Positions 13,129-24,416 of a stretch of 64,000 bases of DNA are shown here, one piece after another. The translations under genes and the position numbers were made by a program. The DNA lies in NCBI GenBank assembly GCA_021399445.1, contig JAJTUQ010000002.1:3906001-3970000 (forward strand). The letters are read 5' to 3'. A model generated the notes under the pieces. The model saw nothing but the letters and a program-made list of their open reading frames with translations. It did no database searches and was not told the DNA's origin. This stretch comes from Xylogone sp. PMI_703. Lineage: Eukaryota > Ascomycota > Leotiomycetes. Each line of letters begins with the position of its first letter. The stretch's first letter is position 1.

Positions 13129-13835
13129 ATGGCTACTATAGTTCTTGGAGCGCTGTGGGGGGGGGGGTGAGGGAAAGGGCAAGTTGGCTGATATTCTCAC
13201 TGAAAGAGCCCAGGTGCAAATGCACTGATGCTTGATCTTGATTTTGGCACTTATCTATATGTGACGAGCTCAGACACCGGACTGGGCGGAATCTTCACTG
13301 GACTTACACTGAACCCAACTAAGATTGACAACATCATTGGTGTAGTCAAGGCCTACACAGCAAGAGTTGGAGGCGGTCCATTTCCCACTGAGCTTCTTGA
13401 TGAAGATGGAAAGAAGCCCCAGGAAATCGGAAGGGAGTTTGGAGTTTGGAGTTACCACCGGCCATTCACGTCGTTGCGGCTGGTTAGATCTTGTTGTCGT
13501 CAAGTACTCAACAGCCATCAATCACTATACCAAACTCAACCTTACCCAGCTGGACGTGGCTTGATACATTCACAAAAATCAAAATTGTCACGAAATACAT
13601 TGATGAAGAGACGAAAGAAGAATTCGATTCCTTCCCCGCAGACTTGGGCCGATTAGCCAAGCTCAAGCCTGTATAGGTAGAAATGGGGGATGGAATAAAC
13701 CAACAACCGGCGCCAAAACTTGGTACGACTTACCAAAGAATGCCCGCAACTATATCGAATTCATTTGAGTCCTTCGTAGGCGTCAAGACCTCGTGGATTG
13801 GCACAGGGCCAGGGACGGGTGAGATGATAAGTAGA
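13129..13835 (+). pseudogene. ade12-like: Adenylosuccinate synthetase pseudogene (internal deletion, frameshifts)
   Basis: This is a broken copy of adenylosuccinate synthetase, the enzyme that joins IMP and aspartate using GTP in AMP synthesis. It starts with ATG at 13129 and the family N-terminus MATIVLGALWG, then reads [16 protein letters not shown] in another frame after an 11-G run (13157-13167). At about 13213-13217 it jumps to [14 protein letters not shown], which lies near residue 245 in yeast Ade12, so roughly 210 codons are missing. The C-terminal third follows: [17 protein letters not shown], then [34 protein letters not shown], then [23 protein letters not shown], then SFVGVKTSWIGTGPG. 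A 7-bp tandem duplication (TTTGGAG, near 13437-13452) shifts the frame. Further indels lie near 13556, 13683-13712 and 13768, and a TAG replaces the codon after KPV (about 13674). The retained part shows no obvious intron, so a processed copy is possible but unproven. Confidence 0.88.
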
Positions 13836-14581
13836 TCGAATAACCCACTAGAGCGTACAGTCAAACCTTCCTGATCATTGAGTTGCCCACTACGGGGACA
13901 GTCAATCTTTCAATATTTGAAGAGTAGACTTCCTTCTATAGATTTCGCTGTTTTTGCGTCTGTCTTCAGCTCGAGCTTCATCTTCGATCGATCTGAAGTT
14001 TGTCGGCTTCCAATTAAAGCCGTGCAGAAGCTGAAGGCTTTATGTGCCGATTTGGGGAGACATTTCCTTGCTTCCATTTAGATGAGAATCTTTTCTATGA
14101 AACAGACCAAATGATGTAAATATGCTTCGCATATTCTTTCCCTTCAAAAAAACAAAAAAAGTAATGAGTAATGCAAGAACCAAGAGGCACAGGCAAGATG
14201 AGTGGGAATAAGAAAGGATCTGGAAATAAAAACGGACCCCGAGTTCTGCTTGTGGTTTGGTTTGGTTCCAGTTCCAGTTTCGGTTTCAGGCCACAGGCGA
14301 GTTCATTTGCTCGATTTGTGGTACGGATGTACTTTTTCGGTGTTTCTAAGGGTCCTTTTTACCTTCGGTGGAGAGGGAGGCGAAGTGCTATCAAAAGCTC
14401 CAATCAACGACGATATTCCGCGTTCTATTCCTGGGTTCTATTCACATGCGATTCATGGTACGATTTTAATTTTAATTTATTTGATTTTTCGATTTGAATA
14501 AAAAGATTTATCGAGATCCAGAAAAACGAACCCACCCATGCCGCAATCTAGAAAACGAGAGATCCACTCTTCCTAGAAGAA

Positions 14582-14613
<32 letters not shown>

Positions 14614-17400
14614 CACAGATAGAGAGGGGTCCAGCCTTTAGGATACTCTGCTGCTACCACACATCACACACCTACTGACACCCTCCAGTAGCCAAACTAC
14701 TACGAACTCTCCTCCCATCTGTCACTGCCATGCATGTCTTAGACATTAAGGGTCCATCTCATCTTCCATCTTCCACCATCCAGCAGTTCATCGCGGTCCT
14801 TTCTGCCGGACTGAGGTGCACACATTCCATTTTGCCGCGCGAACCACTGCTCGAGTTTGGCAGCCGTTCGTCCCAGCAGTTCGCACCTGATGCAAAAGAT
14901 GGCTTTTCTGCCATCCGCGTAACAACCTCCAACCTGCCAGCGACCCGACGGAACGGAGACTACCTGTAGCTGTTGAGTCCGCAACAGGGAATAATAATGC
15001 AGCCTGTAGGGCGGGATTTGCAGGCGTGCTTGTCGCATCCTATCGCTTCTAGAAAATGTCCAGAACTCCACTCTTTCTCTTACAGCCGTGCTGCTCCACC
15101 TGTAATGCAGGGCTTCAAATCAACCCTATTTCTGCCCTTTACTATGAGGCTTTTTTTGTTCTGCTTCTCCTTCTCCTTCCATGATTCAACAGCAGATTCA
15201 GATCCAGACAAAGCGTTGAAAATCTCTGCACCAGGGGCTTGTTTTTCTCTTCGTACAGAGGGAAAGAGGGGCTTCGGAGGGGCTTCGGCGGGGCCCGCAC
15301 GGGAACTGACTCCCTCTAGGCCTAATTAGCATCGCCCATTGTGTGCGTTCGACTCGTCATCAACTGTCCCGCAGTCCTGCTCGTCAGGTTTCCTTGCCGA
15401 CGGGCCTTCTACTGAGTCGGACGTTTGTTTGTTGGCTGCTGGTGCACCTTCCGTCATTTTCTCTTCTCCTGGTTTGAGGAATTCACCATGTGGATTTACA
15501 GTGGGTAGTTTGTATCCTGTTACACAGGGAAGCTGCCCTGTCTGGCTGTCTGTCTCTCTCCTCCTGGTCGGTCCCTCTCCGAATCGGGTAACTTCAGTGC
15601 CAGAATCCAGGTATATCCAGCGGAGATCCAGCATTTTTTAAAAAAAGAAGCAGGATAAAATAATAATTAATAATAAATTAAAAATATACCAGAGTACTGT
15701 ACGGCTTGTACAACACACATGAAAATGGACCGAGATAAGATCGATCGGTGGTCCTCGGTGCAACGTGTGAGTGAGGGACGGAATCTCTGCGTTGGCGTGC
15801 AACCATGTGCGAGCCGTGCCTTCGGTCGCAAGGCTGCAAGTCCTCTCTTGTACGCGTGTGTGCATGTGCCCGTGAGTACAGTGAGAGCGTGCGTGTGTGC
15901 GTCGCGAGTGCTATTTCTAGGGCTTATTCCTGGGGCCGCTCAGCCTGGAAGCTCCAACTCCCCAGCCTGTAACCCGCGCTCAAGATCCTGTGATGCCACC
16001 CGTACTTGTGCGAGCTTCCTTCACAGCGGCAGTGGCATCACCACTTCCATCAGTTCTATCCGTATAGCCTAATCATGCTTTTCCTCAACAGATGTCTCCT
16101 GCCCTTTGTGAACACCTAGATTAGATCGGCTGCTCTCATGTTTCTGTGCCGCAGGAAGAACAGCGTTGCGCGGTCACCAGAACACTTTCTCCCTTCTACG
16201 CTTCCCGTCTCCCGCACCCCAACAACTACTCCGGCTCCGGCTGTTCTACCGGCTGTGCGCTTCTTCGTGCTCTCTTTCCTCCTGCTCCTTAACGTCAAAC
16301 ATCCCTTCTGTTATGGGGGAGCGGGCTGCTTCTGCGCGCGGTCTGCTGATAGGCACCTAGAATCTCGGGGATCGTGTGCGGTGACAGGCCCGGAAGCCAG
16401 GCCAGGTTTGTCCGAAAGGGACCCTGAGGCACGTTGCTCAAGGCCAAATGACGACAGAACCAAGCCATAACCACCCATCGCCGAGGTCTTTTCTGCTCTT
16501 GCTCTGCTGTCCCGCGTGCTCACAAGACCTTTTCGTTTTTTGATTATTTTTAATTCAGAACAAGCAGGAATACTACTACTCCCCTCTTTCAGCAGCACCG
16601 AAGACGGAGTGATAAGGGTCAGGTTACCTAATGCATACGCCTCATCTCAACCTCATGCCCAAGTTCCCAACACAACACTCAGTAATCCCCGCGTCCGACG
16701 TGGAACCCGCTCTCCGAGAGCTCTCGCTACTTGGAATGATGTTGGACAAATGATGATGCCACTCGGGAGATTTCGGTTTGTAACAATGTCTCTTTTCTCC
16801 TGCGTAGGTGCTTCTTCATAGGGCCTACCGGTCTTTTCTTTCCTTCTCTAGGCCTCCTCCTTCCTGGTATTCTCGTGCGGAGCGATGCGGAGCGTTCAGT
16901 GTGGGGTATAGTGATCGTTTCCTTTTTCCTCTGCTCTTTCTCGAGGAGCTCTCCTTTTTTGGTGCCCAATTGGCTCTCCACGTACCTCGGCTGCGTATGT
17001 TGAATTCTCATTTATTATTTTATTTTTATTTATTTCAATTTTATTGCGATTTTTGTTATTTGGGAAGTTTAATTATCTTTGGGTTTTCGGCATGTGTTTT
17101 TGTTTCAGGGGTGTTTCTCTGTGCAGCATAGGAGATGACAGCCCTTATGACACCGAGGTTCCTAGACCATGAGTCCTTTGACTTGCACCAGATGATTCAT
17201 GTCTGCTCTTGGGATTCGATAAGTAGAACTATGAGATAATTAGCTTCTGACAGGAAGACTTGATCCATTATATTGTGCTATTCAATATAGTAGGCTGAAT
17301 TATTGTCAAGTGTTCCTTATTCCAATAGCTGCTGGACTTGAGATGGACGGTCAATATTGTGTATACATGATTCATGTAGCTTATCGGTTTCACGTATAAC
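13836..17400. other. Gene-poor region, low-complexity
   Basis: I see no supported gene. Features are a CA/GA microsatellite at 14581-14614, an AT-rich patch near 15650-15690, pyrimidine-rich stretches at 16150-16300 and 16500-17100, and only short frames on both strands. None resembles a known family. Confidence 0.45.
14581..14614 (+). repeat. CA/GA dinucleotide microsatellite
   Basis: About nine AC units run into about seven AG units. It is simple-sequence DNA. Confidence 0.8.
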
Positions 17401-20400
17401 TCTGGTGTGATCGTACCTCAGGCTCTGGTGGAAATGATCGGTTTGAAAGAACCCTTTCTTCTAGTTGTATCCACGTATCTTGTGGGTGTGTATGTGGGTT
17501 TCAAAGTGTAGTATCTTCTTGTGTCCATGAGATAGAGTTGTGTATACTGGAATCATTGTCTTCAATAATATACATGTTAACCAGCAAAGGCTGTACCTTA
17601 GTCGTTTTTGAGTTTCTTCGGCGTGTTTATTTGCATCGTCAATGACTGAGTTCATCGATACTCTACTTAGATTTAGTTGAAAGTTCATTGACTAGAATTG
17701 CTGAGGATATACCATTATCCCCTCGATACGCATTGAGAGCTTTTCCAATTTTGCACCAACGGCTACAGCTCGAGAGAATCATCAAGTCTGGGGCATGACC
17801 AATAGTGTTATCGTATGTGGCATTTAAATGTTATAACGATACAAAATAATATTTGGCTTCGCTGAGGGGTTATAATCGTCTTCCATCTGAGCAACTTCGT
17901 ACTATGTATGGGTCTTGTCTTGAGACTCTATACTCTCTTTTGTTTTACCTAATTCGATTCTTAACGGATGTAAGTTTGCGATGGTAAATGCGATATGGTA
18001 GATTGAAAACACCTTAGGAACATATTTCAGCGAGTGCAGCATTTTGCTATTGTTTTAGGTTCCCATCGAGTCGAGTTTGGATTTGTGGCTGAAAAAGTGA
18101 CTTGTGTACGCTTGATGGACCTCTGTTTTGTTTGATGAGGCTTAGTGAGGCCGTTATCGTGACTATCTAGAGTCAGTTTCAGTGAAGATGAAATAGAACA
18201 AATAGAACAGACCTTGAACCAACTACTCATTACCTCTTTGTGCTCTCTAGCTGCAGACCAAGTATAAGGGCAGTTGCTATAGCTACAGCAAGTGGCCACA
18301 GGAGCCACACGCTAAGAGTAATGCCATTTATATGTTCTGAAACTGGATGATCTGTATCTATATGCCTTCTAAAGGATGGGTTGGTGAGCCTATTGCGTTC
18401 ATTACTTGCACGCTCTTGTCATGAAATGTAAAGACGAATACCAATCACCGCCGCCACTGTAGCAACTGCGGATTGTTTAATAAAGCCAATCCCGTTCGTT
18501 ATAGTGTGTTTGGGTGTGTCCAGCGGATCAGCGTGAAGGAAATATAGACGAAAACCGAGGAGTGCAAAAAAAGGAAGTTGCTCCCAAAATTGATTCCTAG
18601 TCTCGGTGCCACTGCTAGCATCCCCTTCCTCCACTAAACCATCTCGTACTTATGTGAGTAGTATTGCAAGAAAGGTGAGATAAAGAGAATTAAAGTATGC
18701 CACATCTGCTAATGTATTCGCATCTGTGATGCGTAATGTAGTTAGTTGTTCCATACGTCCTGATATTGTGATAATCGTTACCACTTTGGCGGACGGAGCA
18801 AAGGGCATGGAATTATGCAATTTTGCACGATCAGATCGAGATACCAAACTGATCAGATAGCCCTCTCAATTTCCAAATGGTGGCCTAATTGAGAGTATAT
18901 AGAAAGCTTTCAAAACAATATCTCAGAAATAGCAAGCTCTATGGATTGAAACCATAGGTTATGCTGAGGAGGCTCAATGGTATTATCCAGTGCAGCAAGG
19001 TGGTAATATTGGACATAAAATGTAAAAGACAGGCATAAATCAAGTTATGGAGCCTACCACTATTTTCTTGTGCTAACTCCCAGTAACAGATGATACATTA
19101 AGGGTCCTTGTTGCGAATCCACCTCATCCTCAACTAATATTCCACGTGTTCCTTTGATAGCATGTCACAACTTGACTATTAAATGTCAAAAATGTTTTCA
19201 TAATTAAGGACCTGATGAACCTCATCACGTTTTAGTATTCGATATTGTGAAGTTGGCTATGAAGTAGATCATATCTTGCTGGAAACAACCTCCATCTGCT
19301 CTAGTCCGTAATAATACAACCCGGCTTGCTTAGGGATTAGAATGGTTGCATCCGCAAGGGATATGCCATGGAGGTGAGTTTCATTTTACAAGAAGAAAGC
19401 CTATGGATCTTGCTGATTCCAATGTTCTGCTAGAATTAGAACGGTACCAGCTTATGGTCAAGTCTATCTTTTCACAGATGACACCGAATTCAGTTCACGG
19501 ATAACTCTATTCTGCCGATATTTGCATCATTACAGACCATCCAAGTAACACAATATTCAGGCACAGATACAGGGCTTCCATCTGGCAATATTACCATACC
19601 GACTTTGGTACTTTGCTCTTTATAAGTGGAGAGACACCTGCTATAAGTATGGAACTCTTGGTCTGTTGTTAAAGGCGTGATAGGACTCCTGCGTCGATAG
19701 AACAACCATATACATACTACAACTAAAAGGAAGCATCCGTGATTTGTCAATTATCCCATTGATTCCCGAGTTCAGGGGATTCTGGGGCCTGTAACTCCAC
19801 AGCCCTATCTCAACTCTAAACAGATGCAACATCTGTGAACAACCGATCTGTGGGTACCAAGTAAGCTCCTGTGGGCAGTTGTAGAGTGGTATCAGATATA
19901 TACGTCATCTACGCTCCTGCTTACTCCTTCTGCGTTGAAATGCTTCATATCTAGTGAGTAAAGTCACTTCTTTGTGTGGTCTGATATTTTGTCGTCAGGT
20001 GTGTGCGGCTCTTGTATCAAAACTTTTTATATTCTTGCTATCTTCTACCAAGTATCTATCCTAATAGATTGTGATTCCCAGCAAAGAGGGGTTTCTCTCT
20101 GAGCCACAGAGTTCTGCATCAGACAATAATAGGGAATCAAACATGTTCCTAAACTAGCATGCTATCCCGGAATACTTGCTCCGGCTTGACATCTGATACT
20201 CAACCGGAGATCACACGGGGGTGACGGATTTTCTGAGTAGCATAATTTCTATTCCTGTGGTGCTTATTGTATTAGCATCACTGGGCTTTATGGAATGATA
20301 CAACAGATCCATCAGTCGCATGCATTGATACGAAGCACTTTTCCAGTCCTAAATCAAAAATAGATCTGATCAGCACCTGAGATAATGGGACAATACTGAC

Positions 20401-20470
20401 ACCGGCGGTAGGCTGGAGCCAAGATCTGTGAAATAACATATAGACTGGCCTCTGAAACACTAGCTAATTG
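17400..20470 (-). pseudogene. Possible decayed minus-strand gene(s), unrecognised
   Basis: Several minus-strand frames of 60-93 codons sit in loose succession: 20278-20460, 19490-19832, 18650-18847, 18419-18634 and 18027-18308. Some look protein-like. For example, one hydrophobic stretch (FWEQLPFFALLGFRLYF) falls at 18536-18586, and a VGMVILPDGSPVSVPEYCVTW segment lies near 19540-19610. I could not join them into a continuous spliced reading frame, and I recognise no family. They may be exons of a divergent membrane protein, remnants of a gene, or chance frames. Base composition is more balanced here than in the pyrimidine-rich DNA to the left. Confidence 0.2.
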
Positions 20471-21572
20471 CATCATACAATGACCACAGCGTGCAAGAGA
20501 GAGTATAATGCCAGGAAGAGCCTCTAGAGGCTACATTGCATATCAGGATGAATATGTTACGAGCTTGGCTTCGAGGAGCCGCCTATCCCTCGTATCTCAG
20601 ATTGTCAGCTGCCATAATTCAAGCAGGCCTGAGCATCATTCGAGGAGCGACTCTCATATCCATCGGAAATAAGCCTGCCTAAGAAATCTGAAGACTGTTT
20701 TGTTAAATTATTGGGCACTAATGCCTGAGAATCCATCACGCTGCTAGCTGCATAGCATACACGTGTACGGAGGCATGCCCAACATCACAGCTTCACGAAC
20801 ATTTGCACAAATCAAAGAGAGAAATAACGGCTAAGAAAACCCGAGATTCCTACCTTGAATCTTGCTGGATATCGAATAATGATCCTACAATAGGCTCAAT
20901 TCGCGCTGCAACTCTGGTGGCTGGGAATGGTAGCCTTGCGACTAAGGAAATGCACGGAGAAATGAATAGCAACACAAGAAATCCGTCGGAGAGGCTTTTA
21001 ATACCCACCAATCATGGGGCTATGAGGCAAATGTCCAAAGCCATGATGAACTGTCGAGGAGACGAATCACGGTGTATAAATCGGGGAAGGTGACCTTCAG
21101 CTCTGCAAGGCATGGCATGCTGCAAGGCAGGAAGGCGGTCTTCTGCTTTGGGTCTAGCGGCTGCCTGCGCACCTTCTTTAGGCTTAGCTGCTGCCTGGCC
21201 GGCACGGGCTGCTCCGGCCCGCCCGCCTATCGTCTTCAACGGTTTTTCGCGCACTGAACCATCTGACTTCTGAGTCTTAACTTTCAGGACCGAAGAGGAT
21301 GAGTTACGTAGGGATGGTAGGATAACCGGATCTCCTTTGAATAAGCATGAGTGGACTATTGCCTTATCAACTGTGTTATACATTCCTGTTATTGGCCGTT
21401 TCCTCATCTCTGCCACAATGGCTTCGCGTTCTTCATCGAGCTGGTGATTCTGCCTATAAAGATACCAAGTCTTCTCCTCACATTGCGGCTCTTTTCTTCT
21501 TGAAGATAACCAATTTCATTCTTTTTGTCATATGTTATATTTGCATTTGTTGCGAGGCCAGCCTACTCAAAA
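20471..21572. other. Intergenic region with GC island
   Basis: No gene is supported. A GC-rich block (about 21100-21260) would read on the minus strand as an Ala/Lys/Pro/Arg-rich segment reminiscent of basic tails, but it has no recognisable domain. The last 300 bases are the promoter and leader of the zinc-finger gene that follows. Confidence 0.4.
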
Positions 21573-22235
21573 ATGGCAAGCTCTGCCAATTCCTACCCTG
21601 TTACTTCTTCAAATGCCGTTGATGAGCTGTGGATTTTAAAGCGGCAAACTCAAGATGGCTGTCAGCCCTCAGAATATTGTTCGAGTTCTCCAAGCAGTGA
21701 ACAAGACCAATACTATACCTGGTCACAATCTCCACAGACAGAAATGGAACGCCAACCGACCGCATCCTCAACGGTATACTCCAAATCGGAACCTTCAATG
21801 CGGCATCGATGTCCGAAGAAACAATGCGGCTCAAACTTCGCTCGCTTTTCAGACCTATCGCGGCACCTGCGCACAGTTCATGGCCCAAAACAGCAATGCT
21901 TAGAGCCGGGCTGCTTCTACCACACTGCTAGATCCGACAACATGAGGGAGCACTGCAGAAGGAAGCATTCAAACCCATGTAAGTCATTAATAGCTTCTTT
22001 ACCGCCCTCTCTCATGTTGTCATTTGCAATTCCGACCTACAATGTCTGAGCAATGCCTATCACAGCAACACCGGACCAGATGAGCGCCGAGCAGTATGCA
22101 AATGCCCCTGCACCTGTGGGTCCGACGATGGTATATGATGGCTTCGATCTCACATATGATTTTGTCCTTTTCCACGAAGAGATTCCAACGGAAAACTGGC
22201 CCAGTGGTGACGTTCTTTTCCAACCATTGCAGTAG
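21573..22235 (+). CDS. C2H2 zinc-finger protein
   Basis: Two exons, 21573-21978 and 22066-22235, give 191 residues. The intron begins GTAAGT, and its acceptor is either CACAG ending at 22065 or GAG ending at 22050; both keep the frame. The N-terminal 80 residues are Ser/Thr/Gln-rich. Two adjacent fingers follow at about residues 84-135: C-x4-C-x12-H-x4-H twice (CPKKQC...H...H and CLEPGC...H...H), the spacing seen in fungal DNA-binding fingers of the STZF type. The C-terminal 55 residues are acidic and aromatic and could be an activation region. The first in-frame ATG is used as the start. A sequence-specific transcription factor in the nucleus is likely; targets cannot be inferred. The gene is convergent with the membrane-protein gene downstream. 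Confidence 0.75.
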
Positions 22236-22861
22236 ATGTGATTATACCCTGTCGCAGTCTTGAAATATTATGATTGCGCCCAATGTAACGAGTAGATAAT
22301 GATATTTTTTTTTTCATGTTATATAGCTCCTACTCATAAAATTTGTATAGTTCAATGTATTACCTCACTGTGAGGAGTTTGGAGGCATTTTGTAAAAGAT
22401 TGATACTCTTTATACAATTTGGGAAGTGGTACGGAGTAAGGTCTGCGCCTTCGTGTAATGTTACTATGATGTTTCACAGAAAATAAAATGCACATAAAAT
22501 ATAACTATCATAATCAATGGTATAATAAAGCTCATGGTGTAAATATAGCTAGGTATCATCTAAATGCTGTGGTCATGGCCATGAAATGCACCTGAAATAG
22601 CTCGCTACCTCGGTAATCATGTAAGAAAAAAAAGGAAACGAACGTTGACTCGTGAACCCGTGGAAAAGTCGTTCAATCATAATATACCCAAGACATAACT
22701 CCTCATTATGCAACCCCAGCCGCCTAGAAAATGAAACTTGATATCGATCCAAATACCTCCTTCCACCGCCCCCGCCCTAAGAATATTGTCCGCCCGCAAA
22801 ACGCCCATCTCCCTTCCCTCACGTGTAGCCCAGCTCCGCCGAGATCGGCAATGCGACCGAT
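22236..22861. other. Convergent 3' intergenic region
   Basis: This AT-rich stretch lies between two converging genes. It contains a T-run (22300-22312) and polyadenylation-like AATAAA variants, but no gene that I can support. Confidence 0.5.
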
Positions 22862-23548
22862 CTAAAACAGCTGCTTCTTCTCTTCGAAACTCTGGTTTTC
22901 CATACGCGGGGATGGAGGAGATGATGAGAGAAGCGAAGGAGTCGAGGGCATGAGGAACAGGGTCCCGAGGACGAGACTACCGCAAGCTGGCCATAGCGTG
23001 TAGAAGATGTAAGTGTCCCACTCCTTGATACCTGGTGCTAGGATGGCAGCGGCCAATCCAGCATTTGCAGCCAGGCAGGACAAGAAGACCATCTTCAGCA
23101 TGATCTCTCGCGAGATGGCCTTGAGACCCTCGAAGTAGAGGTAGGTGCCGTACAGCCCGAAGAACCCGCCCCAGGTGCCAATTAAAGCGAACGTCACACG
23201 TCGCTGATCGAGTTCCTGGGTCTTCTTGGGTATGCGCTTTTGGTCTATGAATGGTAGTTGTGGTGAAATAATGGTGACCATCTCTTGTGCGATGATGCTT
23301 CGGATCTCTTTCTTAAGGCGGTCAAAGTTGTCGGAGAGATCGTCTATCCGCCGGAGGAGCACGCCCACATCGGCATGTTTGATGGTCTTGGGTAGCTCGA
23401 GGTTGGATGTGGAGCGGTAAGTCGATAGAGCATGAAAGATGAGGACAGAAAAGCAGATGATGCATAAACCGATGTAGGTCTGCTGCTTTGCGACTTGGTG
23501 TGATCGCGTGTGCGGAGCACTCAGAATCATACTGCTGGCGGCACTCAT
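22862..23548 (-). CDS. Fungal integral membrane protein of unknown function
   Basis: A single exon codes for 228 residues from the ATG at 23548; a longer in-frame extension to 23713 exists but reads as promoter sequence. The layout is a short N-terminal segment, one membrane helix (about residues 25-43), a charged amphipathic stretch that may form a coiled coil (VGVLLRRIDDLSDNFDRLKKEIRSI, given here as two parts: VGVLLRRIDDL and SDNFDRLKKEIRSI, about 66-90), and three further membrane helices at about 117-140, 148-170 and 178-200. The tail is Ser/Pro-rich. I recognise no family. A role in an organelle or plasma membrane is possible but not shown. Confidence 0.6.
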   Translation of the reverse strand: MSAASSMILSAPHTRSHQVAKQQTYIGLCIICFSVLIFHALSTYRSTSNLELPKTIKHADVGVLLRRIDDLSDNFDRLKKEIRSIIAQEMVTIISPQLPFIDQKRIPKKTQELDQRRVTFALIGTWGGFFGLYGTYLYFEGLKAISREIMLKMVFLSCLAANAGLAAAILAPGIKEWDTYIFYTLWPACGSLVLGTLFLMPSTPSLLSSSPPSPRMENQSFEEKKQLF

Positions 23549-24416
23549 GATGGCTGGAATTGGAGCGCAATGGGAACGCAAACAGGAAAAGAAAAAGGAA
23601 TTGCTGTGATGCTCGATGGTGCAAAGTGACAATGAAGGCTGTGAATAAGAATGAATAAGGAAATGGCCGTCTACATAAATCCAAGCTCTATATACAATTT
23701 TTTCTCCTTGCATGAGTTAGGCGGTGATGGGTTGTGCCAGTTGGCAACTGCTGTGCTGTTCTGTCTTGCAGGGGTCCGCTCCCAGCCTTCTGTGGGGCGG
23801 ACCCAACGTACGGCGCCTAACCCCTGAAAACGTGGCTCATGCTGGCTCCTGCTCTGCTTTCTTGGTGGGCTGTGGGGTTCCCGAAGCTGCGATGCTCGAC
23901 ATCCGCAGATTCCACACTCGCCCAGAGCTCCAGACGGAGAATCCCCACGTCGAGGGCTCCATATCAACAGACTCTGTTCCTGCAATGTAATGTCTGTCAT
24001 GTCGGAGGCAGGTCATCTCGAGATTACGAAGCGTCCGGCTGGATAGAGCACACCAGACAGCCCTATCGTGGAGAACTCTCAGCCCTATAGAAGCACTTTT
24101 CGGCCCCACATTGACACCAAGGACGGTACTCCAAAACCAATTTAATATACTGTATATAGCTAGTGCTGTATTTCCTCAAAGTGTTTTCCCTCTTGCTAAG
24201 CCCGCTTACACTAGAGATTGTTCACGATCGAGTAAGCAGAAGCTCTATCATTATGTAAGTGAAGAATATTTCGGTGTGTTCGGCCCTCAAATCATCCCTA
24301 GAGCCCCGAATGATCATATCCAGTGCTGAATCAGAGTATATTAGAGTAGCCCCCGCCGAAGCTTCACGACTATACAACTCATACGATTCCGGTCTTACCT
24401 CGTATAACAATCCATC
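23549..24416. other. Divergent promoter region between membrane protein and esterase
   Basis: This is the head-to-head spacer of the minus-strand membrane-protein gene and the plus-strand esterase gene. Overlapping open frames of 80-110 codons occur on both strands but match nothing and probably arise by chance. Confidence 0.45.

Noticed and set aside
20803..21416. Antisense pair of 96-134-codon frames with an Ala/Lys/Pro-rich part resembling a histone H1 tail
   Set aside because: No winged-helix domain adjoins the basic segment, and the GC island alone explains the bias.
23671..24109. Overlapping frames of 80-110 codons on both strands
   Set aside because: They lie in the divergent promoter of two real genes and have no homologous features.
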